A stretch of DNA of 14,069 bases, from positions 1-14,069 of the forward strand of contig JAEXQJ010000082.1 of NCBI GenBank assembly GCA_023438785.1. Direction: 5' to 3'. A program made the translations under genes and the position numbers. Source of the DNA: Pseudomonadota bacterium (lineage in GTDB: Bacteria; Myxococcota_A; Polyangia; Fen-1088). The notes beneath the pieces were generated by a model. It made no database searches. It was not told the DNA's origin and was given only the letters and a program-made list of their open reading frames with translations. Position 1 is the first letter of the stretch. Each line of letters starts with the position of its first letter. Shown here piece by piece: positions 13,978 through 14,069 of this stretch.

Positions 13978-14069
13978 ATGTCACGCCCAACCGCCCGTTC
14001 ATGGTTCTCGATCATCGCCTTCACCTTCGCCGCGCTAGCGGCCTGCTCCAGCGAGACAGGGGGACAGGG
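13978..14069 (+). CDS. Lipoprotein, N-terminal fragment at window edge
   Basis: From ATG 13978 the frame stays open to the right edge (30 codons). It reads MSRPTARSW, a hydrophobic run, and a clean lipobox LAAC at about residue 22, followed by SSET. This is a type II signal peptide. Nothing of the mature domain is visible, so no function can be given. It lies 93 bp past the ABC gene on the same strand with no terminator between, so it may belong to the same transcript. No clear ribosome site precedes the ATG. Confidence 0.6.
   Translation, partial: MSRPTARSWFSIIAFTFAALAACSSETGGQ

Overview
This is a GC-rich, tightly packed bacterial chromosome segment with about 13 real genes on both strands. 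No tRNA, rRNA, insertion sequence or CRISPR array is visible. A short Cys-rich lipoprotein, a von Willebrand A lipoprotein-like protein, a PAS/sigma-54 regulator and a C_GCAxxG_C_C redox protein together suggest a Myxococcota or other former Deltaproteobacteria lineage. That placement is inferred from gene style, not from a marker gene.

Left part (1-1376, minus strand): the start of a secreted vWA-domain protein runs off the left edge. Upstream of it lies a metallo-beta-lactamase-fold hydrolase of the COG1237 type, with a hairpin terminator between them.

Redox/sigma-54 module (1590-4606): two minus-strand genes, an OB-fold-like exported protein and a C_GCAxxG_C_C family protein, are divergent from a PAS-AAA+-Fis sigma-54 activator. 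A NifX/NafY-like protein follows the activator. The divergent region holds a near-perfect -24/-12 promoter facing the two-gene operon and a perfect 8-bp inverted repeat about 100 bp upstream of the predicted start site. This is a self-contained regulatory circuit readable from sequence.

Middle (4612-7121): an intact biotin synthase (bioB) lies just downstream of a wrecked threonyl-tRNA synthetase gene. The remnant has lost its 5' end, and its catalytic core is deleted at a short G-rich microhomology, which also shifts the frame. A gluconokinase (gntK) reads divergently from the broken end.

Right part (7154-14069): a periplasmic COG0614 binding protein (minus) is divergent from a plus-strand run: Cys-rich lipoprotein, TonB-dependent receptor, a PBP-fold protein without a signal peptide, a UreG/HypB/CobW-like GTPase with CPxH and two CxxC motifs, and an ABC ATPase with an unusual D-loop. 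The last three overlap translationally, and no permease is encoded. The likeliest reading is outer-membrane and periplasmic capture of a metal or metal chelate, coupled to a cytosolic three-protein loading machine that has the parts of an ABC importer but no membrane subunit. This is the best candidate here for an undescribed system. A second lipoprotein gene begins at the right edge.
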